This document shows positions 16,638-24,480 of a stretch of DNA of 64,000 nt, in pieces. Within the stretch, counting starts at the first letter, position 1; every line of letters starts with the position of its first letter. The position numbers and the translations under genes were made by a program. The notes under the pieces were generated by a model. The model worked only from the letters and a program-made list of their open reading frames with translations, had not been told where the DNA came from and did no database searches. Source of the DNA: Bacillus infantis NRRL B-14911 (GTDB taxonomy: Bacteria > Bacillota > Bacilli > Bacillales > Cytobacillaceae); contig NC_022524.1 in NCBI RefSeq assembly GCF_000473245.1, positions 2,690,501 through 2,754,500 on the forward strand, written 5' to 3'.

Positions 16638-17955
16638 CACTTGCCGCTCCTTTCTTAAACAGATTTGGGAGATTGACTAAAGACAGCTGAAGAAAGATGC
16701 TAGTGAATGCTCCGATTAAGATGCTGTTCGTCAGGAATGTCCCTGCTATTCCTGACGCATTCACAGCATATGAAGGCAGTGATATGGCCAGCAGCATGGA
16801 AAGCCCGACAATCATATAGTTGATTTGAGTAGCTTCCGCCTTTGCCAGAATCGAGATCCCTGTGAACACCAGCGTTGCGGCAGCCGGCAGGAAGATTCCG
16901 CCGACAACCGGGGCCGGCGTCAGAGCCAGGAGTGCGCCCGCTTTAGGCACAAGCCCGAGCACCAGGAAGATGACAGCAGCAGCCATGACCGGGTATCTTG
17001 AGCCAACCCCGGTCAAACGCAGCAGGCCGACATTCTGCGCATAAGCTGTCGTCGGAAATCCGCCGATCAACGCTGACACAAAAGAGCCCGCCGACTCTCC
17101 CGCAAAACCGCCGCGGATCCTTTTGGCTGTCAGCTCCGTTTTCAGCATCGCAGAGGACGCCTGATAAACGCCCATTGCCTCTATTACAGCCACAAGATAC
17201 GCAATGAAAAAGGTCAGGAAGGCTGCCCATTCAAATGTAAGTCCATACGGAAGCAACTGTGGAAGGCCAAACCATGCACTTTCCTTGATCATGGCAAAAT
17301 CAGCTTTTCCCAGCGAAAAAGCAAGTGCATCGCCTGCAATCAAAGCAATCAAAAACGAAAAAGACTTCCAAAGACCTTTTCCGAACAAAGAAAGGCCAAG
17401 GACAATCAAAGCTGTTGTTATCGACAGCAGCAGGGTTGATGGACTGGCAAACCCTTCATCACCCGGAGAGCCTCCCAGAAATTCATGCAAAGTGAACCCG
17501 GCAAGCGAGATCCCGACTAAGAAAATGACGGTCCCGGAGATGACTGGTGTGAACAGGGCCCTCAAGCGCCCAAGCACCCCGGTTATTGATAAAAGGAACA
17601 CAATGGCGGCACTCACCAGGATGCCCCCGGTTGCTGCAGCAAGCCCATTCGCCTTGCCGGCTGAAATCATAATTGCATCAAATGCAGCTGACGGTCCCTG
17701 AATGATCGGCAGGCGGACCAGCTTTGTCGCCTGTATAAAGGTGACAATACCGGCTGCAATGAAGATGCTGTTCACCATATTAGCCGATAATGCAAATGGC
17801 AGTCCGATCATAGCTGCCACAAAGATGGGATCCAGCCAGACATTCGAGACAAAAACGTGCTGGAGCCCATATAAAACGGTTTTTCCCGGCGGAAGCTTTT
17901 CTTCCAATCCTATTAATATCTCATCCGTGCTGGATTCTGTTCTTCTTTCGTCCAT
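16600..17955 (-). CDS. NCS2-family nucleobase/pyrimidine permease
   Basis: ATG at 17955 is preferred (GAGGAG seven bases upstream). The 451-residue carrier has about 12-14 helices and the family signature ESAGSFVSALIGGFPTTAYAQNVGLL, plus YLVAVIEAMGVYQASS, as in uracil/xanthine permeases. It uses proton coupling to import uracil, xanthine or related rings. It overlaps thiW upstream and luxE downstream and is under the TPP riboswitches, so the cargo may be a thiamine-related pyrimidine rather than a free base. That is inference from context. Confidence 0.88.
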   Translation of the reverse strand: MDERRTESSTDEILIGLEEKLPPGKTVLYGLQHVFVSNVWLDPIFVAAMIGLPFALSANMVNSIFIAAGIVTFIQATKLVRLPIIQGPSAAFDAIMISAGKANGLAAATGGILVSAAIVFLLSITGVLGRLRALFTPVISGTVIFLVGISLAGFTLHEFLGGSPGDEGFASPSTLLLSITTALIVLGLSLFGKGLWKSFSFLIALIAGDALAFSLGKADFAMIKESAWFGLPQLLPYGLTFEWAAFLTFFIAYLVAVIEAMGVYQASSAMLKTELTAKRIRGGFAGESAGSFVSALIGGFPTTAYAQNVGLLRLTGVGSRYPVMAAAVIFLVLGLVPKAGALLALTPAPVVGGIFLPAAATLVFTGISILAKAEATQINYMIVGLSMLLAISLPSYAVNASGIAGTFLTNSILIGAFTSIFLQLSLVNLPNLFKKGAASDEKRIDQFDSGN

Positions 17956-18472
17956 CTTCATTCTCCTCATCCTTTAAATTGACCTGTTCGAAAATCGGTG
18001 TCCGTTTTTTCTTCAGAATGGCCAAAATAATGATTCCCAGTAGGGCTCCGGCAGTCGAACTGAAGATAAAGAGCGGAATAAAGCCGAATAGTGCGGCCTT
18101 CTGCCCCATGATCATGGTGGCAAGCGGATATGAAAGGAGCGCACCGATGATGCCGGTGCCAATCACTTCCCCAGTAAAGGCCATCGACAGCTTTTTTGTC
18201 CTGCTGTAGAGAAGCGCTGCAAGCAGCGCACCTGCCATGCTCCCTGGAAAAGCAAATACTGAGCCGGTTCCCATTAGATTCCTGAGCAGCGATATACATA
18301 ACGCCTGTGCCACGGTGTAATAAGGGCCAAGCAATACGGCTGACAGCACATTCAGCAGATGTTGGACCGGGAATACTTTTGTAAAGCCAAGCGGAATATA
18401 CAGCATGCTGCCTGACAGCGTTCCCACTGCAGCCATCATTGCAGCAGCAGTTAATCTTTGTGTTTTACCCAT
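17921..18472 (-). CDS. thiW: ThiW, putative thiazole-precursor transporter component
   Basis: ATG at 18472 (GGAGGG eight bases upstream), 183 residues, about five membrane helices. The start MGKTQRLTAAAMMAAVGTLSG and the segments FPVQHLLNVLSAVLLGPYYTVAQAL and RNLMGTGSVFAFPGSMAGALLA are the ThiW pattern. ThiW is assigned in the literature, from riboswitch context, to uptake of the thiazole moiety of thiamine. Two TPP aptamers lie upstream. Its 3' end overlaps the permease gene. Confidence 0.9.
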   Translation of the reverse strand: MGKTQRLTAAAMMAAVGTLSGSMLYIPLGFTKVFPVQHLLNVLSAVLLGPYYTVAQALCISLLRNLMGTGSVFAFPGSMAGALLAALLYSRTKKLSMAFTGEVIGTGIIGALLSYPLATMIMGQKAALFGFIPLFIFSSTAGALLGIIILAILKKKRTPIFEQVNLKDEENEDGRKKNRIQHG

Positions 18473-18481
18473 ACAAAAATC

Positions 18482-18514
18482 CCTCCATGCTAATTTGCAC
18501 TGAGGGAATGGAGG
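18482..18514 (-). promoter_or_regulatory. thiW: Hairpin that can hide the thiW ribosome binding site
   Basis: On the minus strand CCTCCAT (18514-18508) is complementary to ATGGAGG (18488-18482), and the second arm contains the GGAGG of thiW. Pairing would block translation. Placed just after the aptamer, it is a plausible expression platform for translational control by TPP. Confidence 0.6.
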
Positions 18515-18561
18515 CGGAGGGGTTAACATGCCGGCTCTTTGCCAGCCGCAGCATAAAATCC

Positions 18562-18652
18562 CGCACTTCCCTCCGCCGGCATAACCCGGATCAGGTATAA
18601 GGGTCAGGGCCGAAAAAGGCCCACTCTCAGCCGGACTCCTCCGGCTCCCCCA
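18562..18652 (-). promoter_or_regulatory. TPP riboswitch aptamer 1 (proximal to thiW)
   Basis: Minus strand: GGGGGAGCC..., GGCTGAGAGTGGGCC, then ACCTGATCCGGGTTATGCC and GGCGGAGGGAAG. The CTGAGA and CCTGATC...ATGCCGGCG blocks are the invariant parts of the THI box. It lies 90 bases before the thiW start and is coupled to a Shine-Dalgarno-masking hairpin rather than an obvious terminator. Confidence 0.93.
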
Positions 18653-18835
18653 GTGCTTTTATGTATTAACTTATCTTGGATATAAGGCTGTTTAGACCTT
18701 TAACGGCCTGGCTTAGAGTTTTTAAAATGAAGTGCCGGCCATTTTACCGTTAATTCCTGCTGGTATAGGAATCTATCAAGAAGGAACTGATATAGGCTTC
18801 CAATCAATTTTAAGATTACTGCTCTTTTGATCCCC

Positions 18836-18882
18836 ACTAAAAAAGCCCGGTCCCCATATGAAAGAAGGACCAGGCTTTTGCA
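18836..18882 (-). terminator. Terminator in the leader, expression platform of aptamer 2
   Basis: On the minus strand AAAAGCCTGGTCC, a loop, GGGACCGGGCTTTTTTAG. It stands about 35 bases after the upstream TPP aptamer and before any gene, the usual arrangement for transcription attenuation. Between it and aptamer 1 (18653-18835) I see no gene. Confidence 0.85.
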
Positions 18883-18914
18883 CACATAAAAAAAGTACTG
18901 TTGCTCATTCTACT

Positions 18915-18999
18915 TTCCTACGCTGGCATGATCCAGTTCAGGTCCAAAGGGTTAAAAAACATCGGTTTTCCTCTCAGCCCGCCTGTGCGGACACCCCTA
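18915..18999 (-). promoter_or_regulatory. TPP riboswitch aptamer 2 (distal)
   Basis: Minus strand: GGGGTGTCCGC..., GGGCTGAGAGG, then ACCTGAACTGGATCATGCC and AGCGTAGGAAAG. All THI-box invariant blocks are present. It is followed by a terminator and then, about 260 bases on, by a second TPP aptamer and thiW. The two therefore act in series on one operon. Confidence 0.93.
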
Positions 19000-19027
19000 G
19001 CAGTCACACAATATCCAATTAAGAATC

Positions 19028-19056
19028 ATCATAACTTTGTTACTGTCAAAAGTAAA
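19028..19056 (-). promoter_or_regulatory. Probable sigma-A promoter of the TPP-controlled operon
   Basis: Minus strand TTTACT (19056-19051), 17 bases, TATGAT (19033-19028). It lies between the DedA stop codon and aptamer 2, so transcripts would begin about 20 bases before the aptamer. Confidence 0.55.
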
Positions 19057-19064
19057 GACAATGT

Positions 19065-19670
19065 TTATTTCTTCCTGCGCCTGATCAAAAAGAAAGCTGC
19101 GCCAATAACAGCCGCCGCAATCAGCATATACACCACATTAGAATACATATCCAGATACCCCACTGCCGTTTCCCATGAATCACCAAAGGCCGCTCCAATA
19201 TTTACAAGGATTGTATTCCAGATCAATGTGCCGATGACTGTAAATAGCAGAAACAGCGGAAAGTTCATTTTTGCCATCCCGGCAGGAATGGAAATCAGGC
19301 TTCTTACCAGCGGGATCATCCGGCATATCAGAATTGTCCAATAACCGTAGCGGTCAAACCATCCAAAAGCTTTATCTAAATCAGCCTTTTTCAGGCGGAG
19401 TATGCCTCCCCACCTGTCTATCATTCTCTCAAACCTGTTTCGGCTCAGTAAAAGGCCCGCCCCGTATAGCAAAGCAGCGCCCACTGTCGAGCCAAGGGTA
19501 GCCGCTGCAATCGTTCCAATAACAGTAATATTTGTTTGTGCCGTCATGAAGCCGCCAAATGTCAATATAATTTCAGACGGGATAGGGGGAAAAATGTTCT
19601 CAAGCGCAATCAGCAGGAAAATTCCTGCATATCCGAATTGTTCAATCACATCTTTAATCCAGTTCTCCAT
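19065..19670 (-). CDS. DedA-family membrane protein
   Basis: ATG at 19670 follows GGGAGGT; 201 residues. DedA (SNARE-associated/VTT) marks: ENIFPPIPSEIILTFGGFM at about 24-42 with its acidic and proline residues, GSTVGAALLYGAG, and the conserved CRMIPLVRSLISIPAGMAKM (about 140-160). DedA members are linked to lipid scrambling, for example of undecaprenyl phosphate, and to membrane homeostasis. It ends in RRRKK. No terminator separates it clearly from the TPP leader, so some read-through is possible. Confidence 0.9.
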   Translation of the reverse strand: MENWIKDVIEQFGYAGIFLLIALENIFPPIPSEIILTFGGFMTAQTNITVIGTIAAATLGSTVGAALLYGAGLLLSRNRFERMIDRWGGILRLKKADLDKAFGWFDRYGYWTILICRMIPLVRSLISIPAGMAKMNFPLFLLFTVIGTLIWNTILVNIGAAFGDSWETAVGYLDMYSNVVYMLIAAAVIGAAFFLIRRRKK

Positions 19671-19892
19671 AATACCTCCCAAGACGAAAAAGCATATCAG
19701 TTAATTAACGTTAAATTCTGTTTCCTCCCCTTCAGGAAAAGGAAATTCCCTATAAGTTCAGGCCATTCAGATGAAATTAGAATAACTCATCCTGAAAAAT
19801 AATCAAACAATAACTTGCACAAGACCAAAAACAAGAACATTTGTTCTTGAAGTGCATATGTTTTATGGAGACTCTTAATGAGGAGGATGTCC

Positions 19893-20159
19893 ATGAAAGC
19901 TATCCCTGATGCTTTTGCCTGCATGGCACGTTATCTTATGGAGGATGATGAAGCATCTGCAGAATTGTGGAATAAAGTACTCCTTGCTGCTAAAAAAAAC
20001 GGGTTGGGAAATGACGAGGAAGCTATATTGCCTGCTGCTGTAGAATCATTAAGGGTACTGATGAGGAAAATGAAATCATCCCAGCCTGCAAAAAGTCCTG
20101 CCGCTTATTTTTACGTTGTCATAGATCGCAAGCTAAAGCTGCTGAAGGTACATTTTTAA
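19893..20159 (+). CDS. Hypothetical 88-residue protein
   Basis: ATG at 19893 is chosen because AGGAGG lies six bases upstream and itself contains an earlier in-frame ATG. The protein starts MKAIPDAFACMARYLMEDD and is helical and soluble, ending YFYVVIDRKLKLLKVHF. There are no cysteine motifs or membrane segments. I do not recognise the family. It is monocistronic, with a bidirectional terminator after it. Confidence 0.55.
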   Translation: MKAIPDAFACMARYLMEDDEASAELWNKVLLAAKKNGLGNDEEAILPAAVESLRVLMRKMKSSQPAKSPAAYFYVVIDRKLKLLKVHF

Positions 20160-20186
20160 TTTTGTTAAGAACTTACCTGAGCCGAA

Positions 20187-20224
20187 AAAAGATCCGCCAG
20201 TGATTAGGGGCGGATCTTCTCTTT
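20187..20224. terminator. Bidirectional terminator
   Basis: AAGATCCGCC, a 10-base loop, GGCGGATCTT with A-runs on the left and TCTCTTTT on the right. It separates convergent genes ending at 20159 and 20234. Confidence 0.88.
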
Positions 20225-20233
20225 TATGCGTAA

Positions 20234-21079
20234 TTAAAATTGGGATGGAGGCGGTGTCTGTCCAGACGGCATTGTTCCATGAATATAAATCGGGCCTGGC
20301 GCCAAAATTGGTATCTGCCCCATCGGCTCCGGGTTTTCAATATATTCGAACTGCCCCTGTCCATCCATGCTCGGCCCTTTTGCCCATCGGCCTTCTGCAC
20401 TGTCTGTCCCTTTTGAGCAGTTCATGAACGAATAAGATACTTCCTGCTTTTCCTGCTGGCGGTTGAATGTGCCAGGCACAACCTTGCCGTCCCGTGCTTC
20501 AAGCTCTGAGATTGCTGCGAGCCATTGGTTTTGGTGCATAGTGTCACGGGCAATCAGGAAAGACAGCATGTCCCTGACCCCGCGGTCTTCTGTCATTTCA
20601 TAAAGACGGACCGCCTGAAGGCGTCCTTGTGATTCGGCATTAAGGTTCGCGCGGAAGTCAGCCAGCAGATTCCCGCTTGCCACTGTATAGCGGGCTGTCC
20701 AAGGATAGCCCATGCTGTCGTCCGGCTTCGCACCAAGACCGGAAACAATCGCGTGCTGCACGTTCATTCCGCCCATTGCAGCCCTGATGATTGGATCCTG
20801 TGCGGCTTCTTCCTGTTCTTTAACAGGCGCATTATCAAGCAGCTGCGCAATCATTGTAGAAAGCATTTCGACATGTGCAATTTCCTCAGTTCCGATATCA
20901 AGCAGCATATCGCGGTACTTTTGGTCAGCCCGGCAATTCCATCCCTGGAAAAGGTATTGGATCATAACGCTGATTTCACCGAATTGCCCGCCAAGGATTT
21001 CCTGCAGCTTTCTCGCATAGACCGCATCCGGTTTTTCAGGCTTTGCATTGTATTGAAGTTCTTTTACATGGTAAAACAT
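20234..21079 (-). CDS. Manganese (non-haem) catalase
   Basis: ATG at 21079 follows GAGGTGACCAGC; 281 residues. The four-helix ferritin-like core shows the metal ligands in context: GGQFGEISVMIQYLFQGWNC, DIGTEEIAHVEMLSTMI, then NLNAESQGRLQAVRLYEMT and IARDTMHQNQWLAAI. These bind a di-manganese centre that disproportionates hydrogen peroxide. The C-terminus is Pro/Gly-rich. The Bacillus relatives YdbD and YjqC, and the spore coat protein CotJC, belong to this family. Cytosolic or coat location cannot be told here. Confidence 0.93.
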   Translation of the reverse strand: MFYHVKELQYNAKPEKPDAVYARKLQEILGGQFGEISVMIQYLFQGWNCRADQKYRDMLLDIGTEEIAHVEMLSTMIAQLLDNAPVKEQEEAAQDPIIRAAMGGMNVQHAIVSGLGAKPDDSMGYPWTARYTVASGNLLADFRANLNAESQGRLQAVRLYEMTEDRGVRDMLSFLIARDTMHQNQWLAAISELEARDGKVVPGTFNRQQEKQEVSYSFMNCSKGTDSAEGRWAKGPSMDGQGQFEYIENPEPMGQIPILAPGPIYIHGTMPSGQTPPPSQF

Positions 21080-21267
21080 GCTGGTCACCTCTCTTGTCTT
21101 TTAGTATCAAGGATAGCTTTACCAATTGGCCGGGAAACATGCTTGCATTTTGACAAATCATACTCTGACATTCATTAAATTGGTACAGGAACAAATGAAA
21201 TTTCCTGACATAAAGTATGAAGCGGCCTATATACATGGCAAGAAAAGTGAAAACGGAGGTGCCCGTC

Positions 21268-22278
21268 ATGAATAACCGACTGCCTGTCCCTCATTTGTAT
21301 GCACCTGTAATGAATTTAATTGACACCGAAAAAGCATTGAAAAATGTGAAAGACTGCTTCGAGAAAGAGCTCTCTGAAAGGCTGAACCTTACAAAGGTAT
21401 CAGCGCCGCTGCTTCTTGAAAGCAGGACCGGCATCAATGATAATCTTAATGGGGTCGAGAGGATGGCCACAATTGAGGCCAAAGACCTCGCGGAAACTTT
21501 AGAAGTTGTCCAGTCACTGGCAAAGTGGAAAAGAATGGCCCTTGCCCGGTACGGTTTTTCAGAAGGAGAAGGCTTGTATACCGACATGCGGGCAATCAGA
21601 AAGGACGAAGAGCTCGATCAGCTGCATTCCATTTATGTAGACCAATGGGATTGGGAAAAGGTCATCCCGAAAAATAAAAGAAACAAGCAGACACTTAAGG
21701 CTGAAGTAGTTTCCATTTATGAAAGCATAAAGGAAACAGAAAAAAAGCTTTTCTATTCCTGCTCGCATTTGGTGCCAGTTTTGCCAGAACAAATAAGCTT
21801 TATTACGTCACAGCAACTCGAAGACATGTTTCCCGATCTCCCTGCAAAACAGCGTGAAGACAGGATAGCAGAAAAGCTTGGTGCCGTCTTCATCATGAAT
21901 ATCGGCGGCTCTCTGCTTTCAGGCAGCAAGCATGACAGCCGTTCCCCGGATTATGATGATTGGAACCTCAATGGCGATCTGATCTTCTGGTACGCACCGC
22001 TGAACAGAAGCATTGAAATTTCATCCATGGGAATACGGGTTGATGAAAAATCACTCAGAAGCCAGCTCAAGGAGTGCGGAAATGAGGAAAGACTTGAGCT
22101 TCCTTTCCACAAGGCACTCTTGGACGGCAAGCTTCCTTTCACAATCGGCGGAGGAATTGGCCAGTCAAGATTATGCATGTTCCTGCTAAAAAAAGCCCAT
22201 ATAGGCGAAGTTCAGGCATCCGTCTGGAACAGCAGGATCAGGAAAGAATGCCAGGATGCCAATATCCCTCTTTTATAA
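21268..22278 (+). CDS. asnA: Aspartate-ammonia ligase
   Basis: ATG at 21268 follows ACGGAGGTGCCCGTC; the 336-residue length fits AsnA. It makes asparagine from aspartate, ammonia and ATP (AMP-forming) with a class II aminoacyl-tRNA synthetase-like fold. Visible are VSAPLLLESRTGINDNLNGVERM near 43-66, AKWKRMALARYGF, LHSIYVDQWDWEK and the final FTIGGGIGQSRLCMFLL motif 3 with its arginine. A strong palindrome follows the stop. Confidence 0.95.
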   Translation: MNNRLPVPHLYAPVMNLIDTEKALKNVKDCFEKELSERLNLTKVSAPLLLESRTGINDNLNGVERMATIEAKDLAETLEVVQSLAKWKRMALARYGFSEGEGLYTDMRAIRKDEELDQLHSIYVDQWDWEKVIPKNKRNKQTLKAEVVSIYESIKETEKKLFYSCSHLVPVLPEQISFITSQQLEDMFPDLPAKQREDRIAEKLGAVFIMNIGGSLLSGSKHDSRSPDYDDWNLNGDLIFWYAPLNRSIEISSMGIRVDEKSLRSQLKECGNEERLELPFHKALLDGKLPFTIGGGIGQSRLCMFLLKKAHIGEVQASVWNSRIRKECQDANIPLL

Positions 22279-22281
22279 ACG

Positions 22282-22329
22282 GTGACAGGCACCTATACCA
22301 GTAAGCCAACTGGTATAGGTGCCTGTCAC
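22282..22329. repeat. Perfect 21-bp inverted repeat, also usable as terminator
   Basis: Arms 22282-22302 and 22309-22329 are exact reverse complements around a 6-base loop; the left arm begins GTGACAGGCACCTATACC. It lies between convergent asnA and an acetyltransferase gene. The same 21 bases occur again, as a single arm, at 58661-58681. The T-run after the stem is poor. Confidence 0.85.
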
Positions 22330-22334
22330 TACTG

Positions 22335-22805
22335 CTATTTCAGCTTCAAACAATAAACCGGCTCTGGATGATGCCCTTCCTCTACCTCTCCGGTTGGGAC
22401 GAAGCCGGCTTTTTCGTACATTTTTATCGCTTTGTCATTGTTATGGATCACAGTGATATAAATTTCACTGCACTCCATGGACTCTGCCATCTCATCAATG
22501 ACGGCCTTCAGGACGGGACCGCTGTATCCTTGGCCCTGATACTGATGGCCGATCATTAAACTGACCAATTCATACCACTCTGTTTCCTTCCTGAATCCAT
22601 ATGAAGCAAACCCGATCAAATTGCTGCCATCGTAAATAGCTCTTGGCGTATACCCAAACACCTGGCAGGCGCCAAGGAAAAAGGCATTCGATCCGACCCA
22701 CCTTTCATAAATCTGGATTCGTGTTTCCTGCACTTCATCTGATTTAAGATTGATTACATCAAAGAAGTTTTCTTCCGTTACTTCCGCAAGTCTGATATCC
22801 ATCAT
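22335..22805 (-). CDS. GNAT-family polyamine-type acetyltransferase
   Basis: About 156 residues; the start MMDIRLAEVTEENF is chosen for GGGGGA just upstream, although an ATG at 22829 is also possible. The GNAT core is clear: YELVSLMIGHQYQGQGYSG (acetyl-CoA loop) and YITVIHNNDKAIKMYEKAGF. The overall layout, with NLKSDEVQETRI near the start and EGHHPEPVYCLKLK at the end, resembles BltD/PaiA-type spermidine acetyltransferases. It follows the NAT-like gene closely. Confidence 0.82.
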   Translation of the reverse strand: MMDIRLAEVTEENFFDVINLKSDEVQETRIQIYERWVGSNAFFLGACQVFGYTPRAIYDGSNLIGFASYGFRKETEWYELVSLMIGHQYQGQGYSGPVLKAVIDEMAESMECSEIYITVIHNNDKAIKMYEKAGFVPTGEVEEGHHPEPVYCLKLK

Positions 22806-22833
22806 ATCCCCCATTGGTAACAGCACCATGTTA

Positions 22834-23583
22834 TTAATTTACCTCTCCAAGCGTCTTATAAAGCTCCAATGATTCTTTAAGAAAAATCTTACAAAAGCCT
22901 GTCTTTTCGTAAATCCGTTCCGCCCATGCATCAAACTCTTCAAGCGGAGGGTCATATACCAGTCCATTTTCTGTGCTGAGAAAACTTTTCCAATCATAAA
23001 ACTCCCAATGGGCCGTTTCACCTGTTATGGGAACGCGGCATTCCAGGAGCGGAATAGGGTGTATTTGGCGGCTTGAATGCCCCGCAGCTATCCAAAATTC
23101 ATCCCTGTCGACCGGCTCCAGATGATACGTCTGCATTGACTGCTTCCCGCCCGGCCTATGATAGGTGATTTCTGCTGCATTGCCGCTGCTTTTAATCTCA
23201 ATGCCTGCCGCCGGAAAATACCCTTTTTGCGGAACTGTCGTGTCTCTATCAATCAGTACCGGCTGCAGCCACTGGTCGCCAAGGTCGCATAAAAAGCGGC
23301 TGCCTTTATCATCCTCGGCTACAACGGCGGCATGCGCCTTTTCCGTATGCAAGCTACTGCCGACAGGATAGGCCCTGATTCCTTCTTTATCAAACTCATC
23401 AAGCAGCCACAGGGCAAGATCAAAGCAGTTTCCAGTGATCCCAAACTCCTCACGGTGCTCTTTCATCTGAGAAACTTCCCTCTGCCCTATTCCTTTATGG
23501 TGCAGCCATAGCTTAGTAAGCGTCTCCATTGGAAAGCTGTCAAATCTTTTCCATACAGAAAAAATGCTTTCTGGTGCTTTCAT
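22834..23583 (-). CDS. Arylamine N-acetyltransferase-like cysteine enzyme
   Basis: About 249 residues (ATG at 23583 after AGGGGAGAG). A papain-like triad is visible in family context: Cys53 in GNCFDLALWLLDEF, His84 in KAHAAVVAED and Asp100 in LCDLGDQWLQP. This order and spacing match the NAT/transglutaminase-like fold. The N-terminal WLHHKGIGQREVSQM segment is not typical of classical NATs, so substrate and reaction are uncertain. It ends a few bases before a GNAT gene. Confidence 0.65.
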   Translation of the reverse strand: MKAPESIFSVWKRFDSFPMETLTKLWLHHKGIGQREVSQMKEHREEFGITGNCFDLALWLLDEFDKEGIRAYPVGSSLHTEKAHAAVVAEDDKGSRFLCDLGDQWLQPVLIDRDTTVPQKGYFPAAGIEIKSSGNAAEITYHRPGGKQSMQTYHLEPVDRDEFWIAAGHSSRQIHPIPLLECRVPITGETAHWEFYDWKSFLSTENGLVYDPPLEEFDAWAERIYEKTGFCKIFLKESLELYKTLGEVN

Positions 23584-23654
23584 CACGCCACTCTCCCCTA
23601 ATTATCCGTTTGGTTAATTCGACAATCAATGAAGGATTTCCTTTTACATTCAAA

Positions 23655-23684
23655 ATAAAAAAACCGGCTATTGGCCAGTTTCAC
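23655..23684 (-). terminator. Rho-independent terminator of the GerP-like cluster
   Basis: On the minus strand ACTGGCCAATAGCCGGT followed by TTTTTTATTTTG. It overlaps the last codons of the gene ending at 23668. Confidence 0.75.
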
Positions 23685-24000
23685 TAAAACCGTCGTTTTC
23701 TTCTTCATCCATCCCCATATTTTCTTCTTCCCCATCTTCCTGCAGAAGTTTCCCTATCCATTCGGGAATCTCTTCTCCTCCGTTCTTGTGAAACACTTCG
23801 GTTACATCCTTCTCTTCCAGCCGGGACATGATATCATGAATATCATTATGGTCTCCCAATACATTGCCGAATCCCTGATTATGTTTCTTCAGGCTGGTAA
23901 AGCCTGATGGAAAGCTGTTTCCGAAGTTGACGCATGAGGCATCCTCGATGGATCCTATGTGAATGCTGTTGATTTTAAACAAAGGAGAAAAATATCTCAT
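23668..24000 (-). CDS. GerP-like spore protein, acidic C-terminus
   Basis: ATG at 24000 overlaps the TGA of the upstream GerPC-like gene by one base. The 110-residue protein has the GerPA/GerPE-like core FKINSIHIGSIEDASCVNFGNSFPSGF followed by NQGFGNVLGDHN, which parallels the GFGxVxGxxN motif of its neighbours. The tail is very acidic (EEENMGMDEEENDGF). GerP proteins are needed for germinants to pass the spore coat. Assignment is by similarity of pattern and by context. Confidence 0.6.
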   Translation of the reverse strand: MRYFSPLFKINSIHIGSIEDASCVNFGNSFPSGFTSLKKHNQGFGNVLGDHNDIHDIMSRLEEKDVTEVFHKNGGEEIPEWIGKLLQEDGEEENMGMDEEENDGFSETGQ

Positions 24001-24398
24001 CACAGTTCCTCCGTTCCCGTGGTGCTTTCCAGAGCATATGGAGTCTCTTTTCCGTTGACAAGGATACGAATGCGGGCATCATCGCTGTTTTTTTCTGCTG
24101 TTTTAGTCCCTCTTGCATTTCCTTTTTTCCCGGTCTGCGGCTTCTGTTTGTTTGCTGGTGTGTAAAAGCTGTTTCCGAGATTCATCATCCCGCTCAGGCT
24201 TTTAACATCAATCCTGTCGAGAAAATAAGAAAGCTGATCCAGCTGGAAACTCTCTATATTCACTTCATTTATCTCCAAGTGGATGTTATGCCCGCTGGAC
24301 TTTTCTTTTTCAAGCTCTTTCAAACGGCCCTCCATATCAGCAAGGCGGCCGTTCAATTTTCCCAGTATGGTAATCAGAGCTTTGTCATCCAATTGCAT
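24000..24398 (-). CDS. GerPC-like spore germination protein
   Basis: 132 residues, AAAGGATG before the ATG. An N-terminal coiled coil (LITILGKLNGRLADMEGRLKEL) leads to INEVNIESFQLDQLSYFLDRIDVKSLSGMMNLG, the sort of segment found in GerPC. A Lys/Asn-rich linker and ARIRILVNGKETPY complete it. B. subtilis GerPC is about 200 residues, so this is a shorter relative. It is coupled to the gene downstream and lies in a cluster of GerPA-like genes. Confidence 0.6.
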   Translation of the reverse strand: MQLDDKALITILGKLNGRLADMEGRLKELEKEKSSGHNIHLEINEVNIESFQLDQLSYFLDRIDVKSLSGMMNLGNSFYTPANKQKPQTGKKGNARGTKTAEKNSDDARIRILVNGKETPYALESTTGTEEL

Positions 24399-24480
24399 AA
24401 GAGTTCATCCTTTTTAGTGTCACATCTTCTGCTTTTGAAGGCATATGGTATAAGAGGCATAAAAACCGGGAGGGGCACGG

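Noticed and set aside
17204-17701. A 165-residue open frame opposite the NCS2 permease
   Set aside because: It is antisense to a clear permease, with low-complexity composition and no ribosome site. The same applies to frames opposite ggt (32364-32942), the sensor kinase (38042-38581) and luxC (14293-14745).
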